From JAJPGZ01 sp038229295 (lineage in GTDB: Bacteria > Verrucomicrobiota > Verrucomicrobiia > Chthoniobacterales > UBA10450): 46,188 bases of DNA. The position numbers and the translations under genes are program-made. The stretch covers positions 1 to 46,188 of the forward strand of contig JBBROO010000022.1 in NCBI GenBank assembly GCA_038229295.1, read 5' to 3'. This document shows, piece by piece, positions 17,678-25,977 of this stretch (its first letter is position 1; every line of letters starts with the position of its first letter). The notes under the pieces are model-generated. The model ran no database searches and was not told where the DNA came from. It was given only the letters and a program-made list of their open reading frames with translations.

Positions 17678-18301
17678 CTAAAAACGATCGATGGCTTTTT
17701 CCGCGAGCGCTTTCGACTTGTCGATCTTACCTTTTTCATCGTCCGGGCCGCCGACGCTGACGCGAATGTAGGTATCCTTTTTCAACACATACAGCGCGCC
17801 ACCCACTCGGCTGCCAACCCAGTACGCTTCATCGCCAACGCCCTCGATCTTTTTCGGGGGCGGTCCTTTTTCTTCTTCCTTCTCGCGCGATTGCTCGCGC
17901 AAGCTCTCTCGCTTTTCTTTATTAGCCGCGCTCTCTTTCTCGTCGCCGTGTTCACGGCCAAAGGTTTGTTTCCAAAGGTCCTTGATGCGGTTTTTGTCCG
18001 CGTTTGACACATCACTCTGCGTGACAGTCAAGCTGACGGACTTGTTCGATTGCTCCGCCGCGAAATAGCACTGCGATACCCGAATCCCGGCGTCGGAACG
18101 TCCGCTGGGTACGGTGCCCGTAATGGGGGAACCCTGCACCGCTTGGATTTCCTCGCGCGTTAGGAGCTGACACGCATCCATCTTTGGTTGAGCACTTGTT
18201 TGAGAGTCGGCTGGCGGCTGAATAGCGGTTGATTGGCGTTTGCAACCATTCAAAGCAAACGAGAAGCAGCATAAAAGCAGGATAAAACTTTTTCTGTCCA
18301 T
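17678..18301 (-). CDS. Hypothetical lipoprotein with charged central segment
   Basis: 207 residues. The signal peptide ends in a lipobox LNGC (Cys20), so the protein should be lipid-anchored in the envelope. After a Pro/Ser-rich linker comes DACQLLTREEIQAVQG and SQCYFAAEQ, a pattern reminiscent of DUF3558-type lipoproteins (two cysteines, one alpha-beta unit). A strongly charged Lys/Glu/Arg stretch (~115-150) follows, then GDEAYWVGSRVGGALYVLKKDTY. The family is uncertain. It sits between secreted protein 2 and the VKOR/DsbA pair. Two cysteines in the mature part could form a disulfide. Confidence 0.7.
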   Translation of the reverse strand: MDRKSFILLLCCFSFALNGCKRQSTAIQPPADSQTSAQPKMDACQLLTREEIQAVQGSPITGTVPSGRSDAGIRVSQCYFAAEQSNKSVSLTVTQSDVSNADKNRIKDLWKQTFGREHGDEKESAANKEKRESLREQSREKEEEKGPPPKKIEGVGDEAYWVGSRVGGALYVLKKDTYIRVSVGGPDDEKGKIDKSKALAEKAIDRF

Positions 18302-18437
18302 AAGGCCTACTCGTTGTCCGAAACAGGTTTGGTCGCTCGCATTCGTCGGATCGATTAAAAGCTTCTCATTGTTATCTGAAATATCTTCCGCCGCTGGAGA
18401 AGCATTATAGTCTACCAGCTCCGTGCGTGACTACTGA

Positions 18438-18872
18438 TTATTCCGATGCCGGACTCGCTACGACAATACCGGCAAGCAAAAAAATCAGCGCGGCAGAGAA
18501 GAGGCAGTAACGACAATAAGCGTGCAAGAGAAACGCCTGCACGTAGAGAAACCAAAGCGTGGCCGCGAACATCGCCCACACCGCCAGCGCGAAAAATTTT
18601 CGCGCGCGGATGTAACCGAAGGCCGCAAAAGTCGCGCAACTGAACGCGCTGAAATATGCGATCGCGCCGAAGGCCGAGACGGGGATGCCTTTGATTTTAG
18701 AATAGGAACTTCCGAGGACTTGAAAGCAATCGGGCGATCCACCACATACGGCGGTCTCGCCGGTTAAAAATAATACCGTCAGGTAAGTCGCCTCGGCGAG
18801 ACCGACGGCGGCGGCGGCGGCCGCGATGCCATATAAAATAACTCGAATGCGAGGTTGGGATTGGGTCACCAT
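18438..18872 (-). CDS. VKOR-like quinone-linked disulfide oxidase
   Basis: A 144-residue polytopic membrane protein of the vitamin K epoxide reductase family, which reoxidises DsbA-like proteins with quinone and replaces DsbB. It has the loop pair Cys43 and Cys49 (CGGSPDC), the conserved Ser in GSSYSKIKGIPVSAFG, four or so membrane helices, and the active CRYC (Cys120, Cys123). It lies directly downstream of the DsbA-like gene, with 7 bp between that gene's end and its ATG. The ATG itself lies at the end of a copy of the iterated word (GATCGACATG). With its neighbour it forms a complete disulfide-introducing pair. Confidence 0.9.
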   Translation of the reverse strand: MVTQSQPRIRVILYGIAAAAAAVGLAEATYLTVLFLTGETAVCGGSPDCFQVLGSSYSKIKGIPVSAFGAIAYFSAFSCATFAAFGYIRARKFFALAVWAMFAATLWFLYVQAFLLHAYCRYCLFSAALIFLLAGIVVASPASE

Positions 18873-18897
18873 GTCGATCTTAGGAGTTGTCGATCTT
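18872..18897 (-). repeat. Tandem pair of the iterated 10-mer at the dsbA-VKOR junction
   Basis: Two direct copies of TGTCGATCTTAGG with a 16-bp period. Read on the coding strand, the first gives Lys-Ile-Asp at the end of the DsbA-like protein. The second spans from that gene's TAA stop to the VKOR ATG as TAAGATCGACATG. Confidence 0.9.
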
Positions 18898-19551
18898 AGG
18901 CGCCTTCAACGCCTCATCAATCGCCGCGCGTAATGGTTTGGCTGGATCTTCCGTCGCGGTCGAGACCGCACGGTTGTTAATGAAAACAGTCGGTGTCGCA
19001 GTCACGCCAACCTTTTTCGCTTCGTTCTGATCCGCTTCGATCCGTGCTTTCACCTGCGAGCCATCGATATCTCTTTTGAATCGCTCAAGGTCGAGCCCGA
19101 TGAGTCCAGCATACGAATTGAAGAGCTCGCGTACGCCCGGCGTTTTCGTCCAGACTGCTTGCTCTCGATATAACAGATCGTGCATTTCCCAGAAGTGGCC
19201 TTGCAGTCCAGCCGCTTCGGCGGCTTGCGCTGCATCCCGCGCGTGTTGGTGAACGATGAGCGGGTAGTGATGAAAGATCACTCGCAATTTGTCGCCGTAC
19301 TCTTCCTCGAGTTTTTTGATCGGGCCAGAAACTTTCCCGCACGGCGGGCACTCGTAGTCTCCGAATTCCTCGAGCGTGACAGCTGCTTTCGGATTTCCGC
19401 GGATATGGCCGGAGTCGTTTTCCTTGGCCGATGTTGTGTCCTTCGACATGGTCAGGACCGGTGGTCGTTTGGCGCGGTATAACATCGCGCCGCCGCCAAC
19501 CACGAGCAGGGCGACAAGCGCTACGATTACAAACGGAAAATATCGTTTCAT
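18880..19551 (-). CDS. DsbA-like thiol:disulfide oxidoreductase (CPPC), copy 1
   Basis: A 223-residue membrane-anchored thioredoxin-fold protein (thioredoxin_4/DsbA family). It has an N-terminal helix (FVIVALVALLVVGGGAMLY), a short linker, then VTLEEFGDYECPPCGK with the redox pair Cys68/Cys71. The helical insertion has AAEAAGLQGHFWEMHDLLY, and the cis-Pro loop is GVTATPTVFINNR. It is likely reoxidised by the VKOR encoded just downstream and would oxidise exported proteins. The paralogue at 25279 is close in sequence. The C-terminus KIDNS is encoded by the iterated word. Confidence 0.9.
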   Translation of the reverse strand: MKRYFPFVIVALVALLVVGGGAMLYRAKRPPVLTMSKDTTSAKENDSGHIRGNPKAAVTLEEFGDYECPPCGKVSGPIKKLEEEYGDKLRVIFHHYPLIVHQHARDAAQAAEAAGLQGHFWEMHDLLYREQAVWTKTPGVRELFNSYAGLIGLDLERFKRDIDGSQVKARIEADQNEAKKVGVTATPTVFINNRAVSTATEDPAKPLRAAIDEALKAPKIDNS

Positions 19552-19638
19552 TCCAAGAAGGATCGGAATGTTCGTTAATTGGTGGCTGAAGTCCAGCGCC
19601 CGATGCGAGGAAAGATCGACATGGTGCCTTTCCGGCCA

Positions 19639-19672
19639 ATGTGAACCACAGCCGAGCGGCTGTGGTTCACAT
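19639..19672 (-). terminator. Hairpin after secreted protein 3
   Basis: 16-bp arms: ATGTGAACCACAGCCG and CGGCTGTGGTTCACAT around AG, about 20 bp past the stop at 19692. An iterated 10-mer copy lies at 19612-19621. It lies between the 3' end of secreted protein 3 and the dsbA start. Confidence 0.6.
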
Positions 19673-19691
19673 CTAAGGATTCGTTAGGCGA

Positions 19692-22600
19692 CTACGGCAG
19701 GGCGGTGCCCGATTTGGATTTGACCAATGCGATGTCGCCGCTGTTGAGGTTGCCATCAATGGTGACGTCCTCGCGGAAATTGGAGACAGTTACTACCTGA
19801 CCTGATTGTGATTTGGTCTGGGCGATGTCGCCAGAGTTCACAAAGGTGTCAGCGGTGGTATCTCCCGCAAGGACAGCCATGTTGATGGGCACGTTACCCG
19901 AACCGTTCGCATCGGCCACGGTGTTGAGCGTGACGGTGAGTCGTTGCGCGTTGGTCACGCCGGTTAGATTAACGGTTACGATATTGCCGCTCACGACCGT
20001 GCTGCTTACGGTGCCGGTACCCGAGGTCACGGATGCGCTGGCCACGGTTACCGGAAGCGGGAAGGTGATGACCATCTTGAAATCGCCGCTCGCTCCGCCC
20101 GTGCGACATTCGATCCCCGGAGCGGGTGGCAGAAGATCGACATCGAAGTCGCCGGCTCCTCCGTGCGTTTTGCGCGAAACGACGGCTGTTGGCACCGGCG
20201 GCGGTGGCAGGCAGGTGGGGAAGGTCGGGTTTGCTTTTGCCAGTGGGCCGCTGTTCTGCCGCGCGTATTCGGCATGCGTGGCGGTGGAACCATTGTCGGC
20301 GTAAATGATGTTGGCCAGTCCGTCAGGCCCGACTGAGACTTCGAAAAAGTCGAGCAGCGAGCGGTCGGAAGTGCCAATCAATCCGCCCGTGCTGATCGGG
20401 CCGTTATGCATGACGTGGTCGCTCACCTGACTAACGGCGAACACTGGCTCGCGCGCATTACCGTTCAGCGATTGACCAAACATTACGTTCCAGGTGGCGG
20501 TAGGCGGCATGGTGTTCGAATTGCCAACTGTGCTCGATTGGTACCACACGATGTCAACTCGTCCGTTGTCGCCGGCGGAGACCCACGGGAAGATGGCGGT
20601 GCCGGGCCCCTGACTGATCTGATAGGGTCCGTAATAGGTCAGGCCTTTATCGTGCGATGAGGCAAACCAGATGCTGAACTCGTTCGTTCGGGCATTATTC
20701 ATACTCCAAGCGACGTAAATATTCCCGGCCAAATCGACATCACCAGCCGGGAAAATATTCGCGCAATTCGTACCGAAGGTGGTCGTGCCGGCCGGCGGGG
20801 CTGGCGTGGTCGGCGAATCGATGACTCCCTTGAAAATTGGATGATTGACGAATGGACCAGCCGGACCTCCGGTCGCCGCGGGTGGATTTCCCACTGCATC
20901 CCAAATATTCAACAGCTTTCCGAACGGAGGATTTAGCAGGTTCGTAGTCGGGATCGAAGCGGTGAACACGCCGTAAACAGTGTGCAGGGTTTTGTCCACG
21001 AAGATGGGACCTGGATTCGTGTTCGGCACGGAAATCGATAGCTCCGGATCAGTCATGCCGCTCGCCGTGACCCACGGGGCATCGTTGGTCGTGCTCGAGA
21101 TGCGAATCACTTCGCTGGTAAATTCGTGGTCCAATAAATAGACATCCTGATCTGGACCAATGCGATCAGCGGCGAGCCACTGACGGTCGGACGAGATCGA
21201 GACCTCTCCGGCTGATCCGCCGGTCCCCGGCGCAAAATAAACCGCGCCCCCATCGGTTGACTTTCGAATGTGAACCGAAGAAATACCGAGATCTGCGAAG
21301 TAGACCTGATCGGAACGTGATCCATCTGCCTTTGGCAGAGTGACGATGTCCTCATCACCCCCGGTGAGGCCGGTGCCGCCGGGATTTACAGGCGGCAGGA
21401 AGCTCGCGCCGTTATTGACGGATCGCCAGATTTTAAGACCGCCCGGTGCGGTGACGTAAATGCAATTGTGCGTATCGACCCAGATGCTGGGCTCGGCACC
21501 GGCTCCGCCGCTGAGGGGAATATTCAACGCGAAAGTGGAAGGTGCTGGCGGTGCTGGCGGTGCGTAAGCGTTCGTGCCGCTCGTTTGCTTGGTGTACCAG
21601 GCGTTGGTTTTGCACGTAGCGGCGGGGCAGGCATTAACGCTATCCGGGAAAGCGATATGCGCCTGTCCCTCGGAGTCGAGCGTCATTGTATAGTACTCGA
21701 GCAGGTCTCGGTTATTCGTGCCCGTGCAACCACTACCATTGAAGCAGATGTTGGTGTCGTGGATGGCGTTGGTTGTGACTTGAACCTGGTTAAAAAGGGG
21801 GGAGCCCGACAGCGCGTTGGTTGTCTGCGTGTAGAAGACTTGCCAGTTAAACGGAGTGGCGCTTGGTGAAGCGCCGCTCGATCCCAGCCACGTAATGTCA
21901 ACTACGCCCGGGCTTCCGGCGACGACCCACGGCATCACTGCAGTAGTTGTGTTGCCGCTTCCGCTGTCGACTTGCACTGCGGGCAGCCAGGTGGTTCCGC
22001 CGTTGCTTGAGCTCGTAAGATAGACATGGTAGCCGTTGGTACTGCTGCGACTAAAAACAAGATGGAGATTCCCGCCGCGATCCACTGCGAGAATCGTAAA
22101 CTTATGAGCTGGATCAGTTCCAGCCGCGCCCGCGTAAGCTGTCGTTTCTGTCCAGGTCGCTCCGCCGTCTGTTGACTTCAGTAGATGAATATCAGTGAGA
22201 TTGGTCCCGGGAATGGTCGTCGTATAAAGATTTCCATTGTAGGGATCCACAACAAGATTTCCCTCGGTACTGTTTCCGCTCTTTACCAGCACCGGCGCGC
22301 CGAACGTCTTTCCCGCGTCGGTTGATTTAACGAAGAAGAGGTCACCCGTACCTGGCGCCTGTCTATAGGTCATATTCAAAGTCTGCGGTCCGTAGGCAGC
22401 GATCCATTGCCGGTCATCAGCGACCACGGCCGCAGCGGCCCCATTGACCTGCCAGGCTTGTCCTGGTTGGACGCCACCTGTTCCTCCGTCCATCGACGTA
22501 GAAATGGTCACATTGCCGAGCCAAAGGCTGGAAATATAAAGATAGCCGCCTGGCGAAACATCAATCTGATCGTCGCCGCCGCCGAGGCCAGCACACTGGG

Positions 22601-23018
22601 GTAGGGTGAGACACTTGTCTTGCGCTCCGTCAGGCTCCCCAAGGTAGACGAAGCTCCCGCCTTTATCGATCGACTTCCAAAGATCGACACCACCCGGGAC
22701 ACCTTGGATGGCTGTTACGTAGACGTTGCCGAAAAGATCTACTTTTATCTCCGGCTCACCACCTTGCTGGAAGAAAATCGGTGATACAGGGCGTATCAAC
22801 TCGATTGGGGCGCTAAAGGTGGTTGCAGTGGCGGCGGTGTTGTAGCTCGCGACCCGTTCGACACCGGCGGGGGCTGCCCCACTAACCGGACCAACGTTCG
22901 AGGTGCGCCGCTGTTTACCCCACGCATCGGACAAAGACAACGAGCCGAAGCCGATCGCTGCCAGTATTAGAGTGAGGAAAGTTAACCAACGGAATTTATG
23001 ATTGAGAACATGTTTCAT
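19692..23018 (-). CDS. Giant secreted double-propeller protein with dockerin-like C-terminus (copy 3)
   Basis: 1108 residues with signal peptide LTFLTLILAAIGFGSLSLSDA. Two similar halves each start with an EPxIxVD-type strand (GGEPEIKVDLFGNVYV; GAEPSIWVDTHNCIYV) and carry Asp boxes (KSIDKGGSF, KSTDAGKTF, KSTDGGATW, SSNGGTTW; RSVNNGASF, KSTDGGAVYF) and DRQWIAA/DRQWLAA. This suggests two propellers. It ends with the ECRTGG beta domain and two calcium-type dockerin loops. It has a fair Shine-Dalgarno (GAGAGG, 7 nt before ATG), unlike its siblings. It is the only giant gene with copies of the iterated 10-mer (20133 and 22680). No enzymatic residues were recognised. Confidence 0.85.
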   Translation of the reverse strand: MKHVLNHKFRWLTFLTLILAAIGFGSLSLSDAWGKQRRTSNVGPVSGAAPAGVERVASYNTAATATTFSAPIELIRPVSPIFFQQGGEPEIKVDLFGNVYVTAIQGVPGGVDLWKSIDKGGSFVYLGEPDGAQDKCLTLPQCAGLGGGDDQIDVSPGGYLYISSLWLGNVTISTSMDGGTGGVQPGQAWQVNGAAAAVVADDRQWIAAYGPQTLNMTYRQAPGTGDLFFVKSTDAGKTFGAPVLVKSGNSTEGNLVVDPYNGNLYTTTIPGTNLTDIHLLKSTDGGATWTETTAYAGAAGTDPAHKFTILAVDRGGNLHLVFSRSSTNGYHVYLTSSSNGGTTWLPAVQVDSGSGNTTTAVMPWVVAGSPGVVDITWLGSSGASPSATPFNWQVFYTQTTNALSGSPLFNQVQVTTNAIHDTNICFNGSGCTGTNNRDLLEYYTMTLDSEGQAHIAFPDSVNACPAATCKTNAWYTKQTSGTNAYAPPAPPAPSTFALNIPLSGGAGAEPSIWVDTHNCIYVTAPGGLKIWRSVNNGASFLPPVNPGGTGLTGGDEDIVTLPKADGSRSDQVYFADLGISSVHIRKSTDGGAVYFAPGTGGSAGEVSISSDRQWLAADRIGPDQDVYLLDHEFTSEVIRISSTTNDAPWVTASGMTDPELSISVPNTNPGPIFVDKTLHTVYGVFTASIPTTNLLNPPFGKLLNIWDAVGNPPAATGGPAGPFVNHPIFKGVIDSPTTPAPPAGTTTFGTNCANIFPAGDVDLAGNIYVAWSMNNARTNEFSIWFASSHDKGLTYYGPYQISQGPGTAIFPWVSAGDNGRVDIVWYQSSTVGNSNTMPPTATWNVMFGQSLNGNAREPVFAVSQVSDHVMHNGPISTGGLIGTSDRSLLDFFEVSVGPDGLANIIYADNGSTATHAEYARQNSGPLAKANPTFPTCLPPPPVPTAVVSRKTHGGAGDFDVDLLPPAPGIECRTGGASGDFKMVITFPLPVTVASASVTSGTGTVSSTVVSGNIVTVNLTGVTNAQRLTVTLNTVADANGSGNVPINMAVLAGDTTADTFVNSGDIAQTKSQSGQVVTVSNFREDVTIDGNLNSGDIALVKSKSGTALP

Positions 23019-23154
23019 GAGAAGACCTCTCTTAGTGGTTGATCTCTATTCGGGTTAGGCGAGCCGATGGGATGCAGATCGACCGTTAAAATTGTATTAC
23101 TATTTGGTAATGTCATTGGAAGCTGACCTCGCCCTAACCGTGCAAGATCGACAA

Positions 23155-24579
23155 TTACAATGGAGCGGATGAGTTCCCGTCCGATCCCTTCTTCGACTTG
23201 TTAGGGAAAATCAAAGTCACGGTGGTGCCGCGATTGACTTCGCTTTGCACTGCGGCCGAACCGCCATGGAGATCGGCGATCGATTTCACCAAGGCCAAAC
23301 CTAAGCCGACGCCATGCGAGCTGCGCGCCGAATCAACGCGATAGAAACGGTCGAACACGCGCGGAAGATGAGGAGCGGATATTCCGCAACCATTGTCGGT
23401 CACTTCCACTTTTGATTCGGTGGCGTTGGCCGCAATTTGAATTCGAATCGCGCCCCCATCGGACGTGAAGCGCAGCGCGTTATCGACCAGATTACTCACC
23501 GCTCGGCCGAACAATATTGGATCGGCGTAGATGTCGCCTTCGCCCGTGCACGTGATGGCAACATGTCGATCTTCGGCCAGGGTCCGATAATACGCCGCGA
23601 TTTTTTCGACCGCAGCGCAGCCGTCGAACGCAGTCTGGTGGGTCTGCGTGTCAGCAGCTTCAGCCCGCGCCAGAAAAAGCAGGTTGTCGATAATCTCTGA
23701 AAGCCGTTCGCATTCTCCCACATTCGATTCGACCACCTGCCGATATTCATCGGCCGTGCGGACTCTCGTTAGGCAAACCTGTGATTCGCCCAGAATATTT
23801 GCAACCGGGGTCCGAAGTTCGTGGGCAAGGTCGGCCGAAAATTGTGAAAGCCGCGTGAACGAATCTTCGAGACGATCGAGCATCTCGTCGAAACTGGTGG
23901 CGAGCGGTTGAAGTTCGCGCGGCCAGCCGGCCAGGCTGACGCGTTCGTTCAGGTGGGAGGGACCCGTGCGCATAAGTGAGTGCGTCATTTCTTTTAGAGG
24001 ACGCAAACCACGTCTCGTCACCGTCAGCGCGATGAGGGCCGCAGCGAGAATGCCGATGGCGAGAACGACCACCAGCAAAGCGCCAAATTCTTTTTTGAAC
24101 CGCTCATCGCTGGAGCGGTCCTGCGCCACTTGAATGATGTAGCGCTCGCCGTCGGCTTGTTCCGGTGTCGCCACTAATGAAAAGAGCTCGTCACCGATGC
24201 GATAGTCTGTCGGTCGCGTCAGCGAGGAATTGCCGCCCCCCGGCGCTGGAAAAATATTCGAGGGCAGGAGCCGCCGCATGCCCGGTGTCTCGGCCAGGGT
24301 GCGGCCAGATGGGTTCGCGATTCGGACCCAATACGCAGTGTGCTCGCCGCCTCTGGTCAACTCTTGGATGAGTGACTGGGATTGGTCGGGTCTATTTAGA
24401 TCGCTGCGCAGCGCCGAGATTTTATCGGCCAGAAATGCATTGTCTTCCTCGAAGGCGTGCTGGACCACGATCGCATACAACACGCCCAGTCCGCAGCAGA
24501 GCAGGAGCGCGGCTGCGCCCGTAAACAACCAAACCAACTGCGAAGCAATCGATCGCGGTTCAGTCGACTTTGAGGACAT
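23155..24579 (-). CDS. CusS/CopS-type sensor histidine kinase
   Basis: 474 residues. TM1 is ~13-40, a periplasmic sensor ~41-166, TM2 ~167-187, HAMP ~188-243, the H-box FSADLAHELRTPVA with His253, the N-box NLVDNALRF, then DNGCGI and GVGLGLAL for ATP binding. The layout and the LSQFSADLAHELRTP spacing match heavy-metal sensor kinases (TIGR01386-type), but the real signal is unknown. The start overlaps the regulator gene by 20 bp, so the two are co-translated. A copy of the iterated word follows the stop within two bases. Confidence 0.88.
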   Translation of the reverse strand: MSSKSTEPRSIASQLVWLFTGAAALLLCCGLGVLYAIVVQHAFEEDNAFLADKISALRSDLNRPDQSQSLIQELTRGGEHTAYWVRIANPSGRTLAETPGMRRLLPSNIFPAPGGGNSSLTRPTDYRIGDELFSLVATPEQADGERYIIQVAQDRSSDERFKKEFGALLVVVLAIGILAAALIALTVTRRGLRPLKEMTHSLMRTGPSHLNERVSLAGWPRELQPLATSFDEMLDRLEDSFTRLSQFSADLAHELRTPVANILGESQVCLTRVRTADEYRQVVESNVGECERLSEIIDNLLFLARAEAADTQTHQTAFDGCAAVEKIAAYYRTLAEDRHVAITCTGEGDIYADPILFGRAVSNLVDNALRFTSDGGAIRIQIAANATESKVEVTDNGCGISAPHLPRVFDRFYRVDSARSSHGVGLGLALVKSIADLHGGSAAVQSEVNRGTTVTLIFPNKSKKGSDGNSSAPL

Positions 24580-25231
24580 AACCGACGCCGCGAATCGTGT
24601 GCACTAATTTCTTTTCGAACGGATCGTCCACCTTCGCGCGCAATCGTCGCACCATCACATCGACCACGTTGGTCCCGGTATCGAAGTTAATGTCCCAAAC
24701 CTGGTCCGCGATTTCCTTGCGCGACACCACTTCGCCGATGGAACGGGCCAGATGTGTCAGCAGAAGAAATTCTTTTGCCGTAAGATTTAGCGCCACGCCC
24801 GAGCGCGTCGCGCGATGACGCCGCGTGTCGATGTCCAGGTCTCCAAGACGAATATGTTCTGCCTGTCGCGTCGACGGGCGTCGCAGCAGCGAGCGCACTC
24901 GCGCCAGCAATTCCGAAAACGCGAATGGCTTTACCAAATAATCATCCGCTCCCAGCTCGAGACCTTTCACTCGGTCGCGCACACTGTCGCGCGCGGTCAA
25001 AAAAAGAATCGGCGTGCGCACATTCCCATCTCGCAATTCCTTGACCACATCCCATCCATCTTTTTTTGGCAGCATTACATCGACAATCAGAAGATCGTAC
25101 CGACTCGCGCCCGCCAGTCGTAAGCCTTCTTCACCATCCGCGGCGATCTCCACGGTGAAATCGCCCTCGCCAAGACCCTTGGCCAAAAAGGCCGCCGTTT
25201 TCTTTTCGTCCTCGATCACCAAAATTCGCAT
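24560..25231 (-). CDS. OmpR/PhoB-family response regulator (CusR-like)
   Basis: 223 residues. The receiver domain has acidic Glu7-Asp8, phospho-acceptor Asp51 in LLIVDVMLP, Thr79 and Lys101 in YLVKPF. The C-terminal winged helix has LTAKEFLLLTHLAR, TNVVDVMVRRLRAKVD and IRGVGYVL. It is first in the operon with the kinase and divergent from the second dsbA gene, 47 bp away. That arrangement suggests it controls that gene and itself. Confidence 0.92.
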   Translation of the reverse strand: MRILVIEDEKKTAAFLAKGLGEGDFTVEIAADGEEGLRLAGASRYDLLIVDVMLPKKDGWDVVKELRDGNVRTPILFLTARDSVRDRVKGLELGADDYLVKPFAFSELLARVRSLLRRPSTRQAEHIRLGDLDIDTRRHRATRSGVALNLTAKEFLLLTHLARSIGEVVSRKEIADQVWDINFDTGTNVVDVMVRRLRAKVDDPFEKKLVHTIRGVGYVLKVD

Positions 25232-25242
25232 CTACTAAAGTA

Positions 25243-25260
25243 TAAGGTTTCAGTAAGGTT
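25243..25260. promoter_or_regulatory. Candidate response-regulator direct repeat
   Basis: TAAGGTT occurs at 25243-25249 and 25254-25260, spaced 11 bp start to start, in the 47-bp gap between the regulator and dsbA copy 2. OmpR/PhoB-family regulators bind direct repeats with 11-bp phasing, so this is a plausible shared operator. It is inferred from position and spacing only. Confidence 0.4.
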
Positions 25261-25278
25261 CGCTCAAGATTCTCCACT

Positions 25279-25932
25279 ATGAAACGTTACCTTCCTTTCG
25301 CCATTGTCGGCGCCGTGTTCCTGATTGCGGTCGGAACAGGCGCCTGGCTTTTTTATTCTCGTGCGCCGCGCGCAAGATCGACAAGTACGGTCGGCGTCGT
25401 CGGCGCGGAGCCTGCGCACATTCGCGGAGCGAAGAACGCGCGCGTCACGCTCGAGGAATTTGGCGACTTCGAATGTCCGCCCTGCGGAAACCTGTCTTCG
25501 GTTCTCGACAAGCTGGAACAGGATTTTTCGAAACAGCTTCGCGTCATCTTCCGAGAGTTTCCCATGGCTGCGCACAAGCATGCATTTCGCGCGGCCTGCG
25601 CCTGTGAAGCGGCCGGACTACAGGGAAAGTTTTGGGAAATGCACGATCTGCTTTTCCACGAGCGCTTCAGTTGGCCGAGCGCGGTCGACCCTGAGAAATT
25701 GTTTCAAGATTACGCCGGCAAGTTGCATCTCGATGTCGATCTTTTCAAAAAGCAGATCGACAGTGAAGAAGTGAAACGACGCATCACCGCGGACCAGGAG
25801 CGCGGGCGATCGCTCCATGTTGATCGGACGCCGACTCTATTTATTAACGACGAGGTGGTGCCGCCGGCATCTTTCAATCCCAAAGGCCTGGTCGACGCGA
25901 TCGAAGCCGCGATGAAACAAAAACCGCGCTGA
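25279..25932 (+). CDS. DsbA-like thiol:disulfide oxidoreductase (CPPC), copy 2
   Basis: 217 residues and clearly paralogous to 18880-19551: the same MKRY..PF start, membrane helix, HIRG...VTLEEFGDFECPPCG (Cys66/Cys69), CEAAGLQGKFWEMHDLLFH and cis-Pro loop DRTPTLFIND. It has no VKOR of its own and may share the neighbour's. The linker segment RARSTSTVG is encoded by a copy of the iterated word that paralogue 1 lacks at that point. It is divergent from the two-component genes and convergent with secreted protein 4. Confidence 0.9.
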   Translation: MKRYLPFAIVGAVFLIAVGTGAWLFYSRAPRARSTSTVGVVGAEPAHIRGAKNARVTLEEFGDFECPPCGNLSSVLDKLEQDFSKQLRVIFREFPMAAHKHAFRAACACEAAGLQGKFWEMHDLLFHERFSWPSAVDPEKLFQDYAGKLHLDVDLFKKQIDSEEVKRRITADQERGRSLHVDRTPTLFINDEVVPPASFNPKGLVDAIEAAMKQKPR

Positions 25933-25951
25933 CTCTTTCGAGCCAGCGCGG
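25924..25951. terminator. Hairpin between convergent genes
   Basis: 8-bp arms CCGCGCTG and CAGCGCGG flank a 12-nt loop, overlapping the stop of dsbA copy 2. It could stop transcripts from both sides, since secreted protein 4 ends at 25978. Confidence 0.5.
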
Positions 25952-25977
25952 TCCTTGAATTGCTGATCTTGCCTGTC

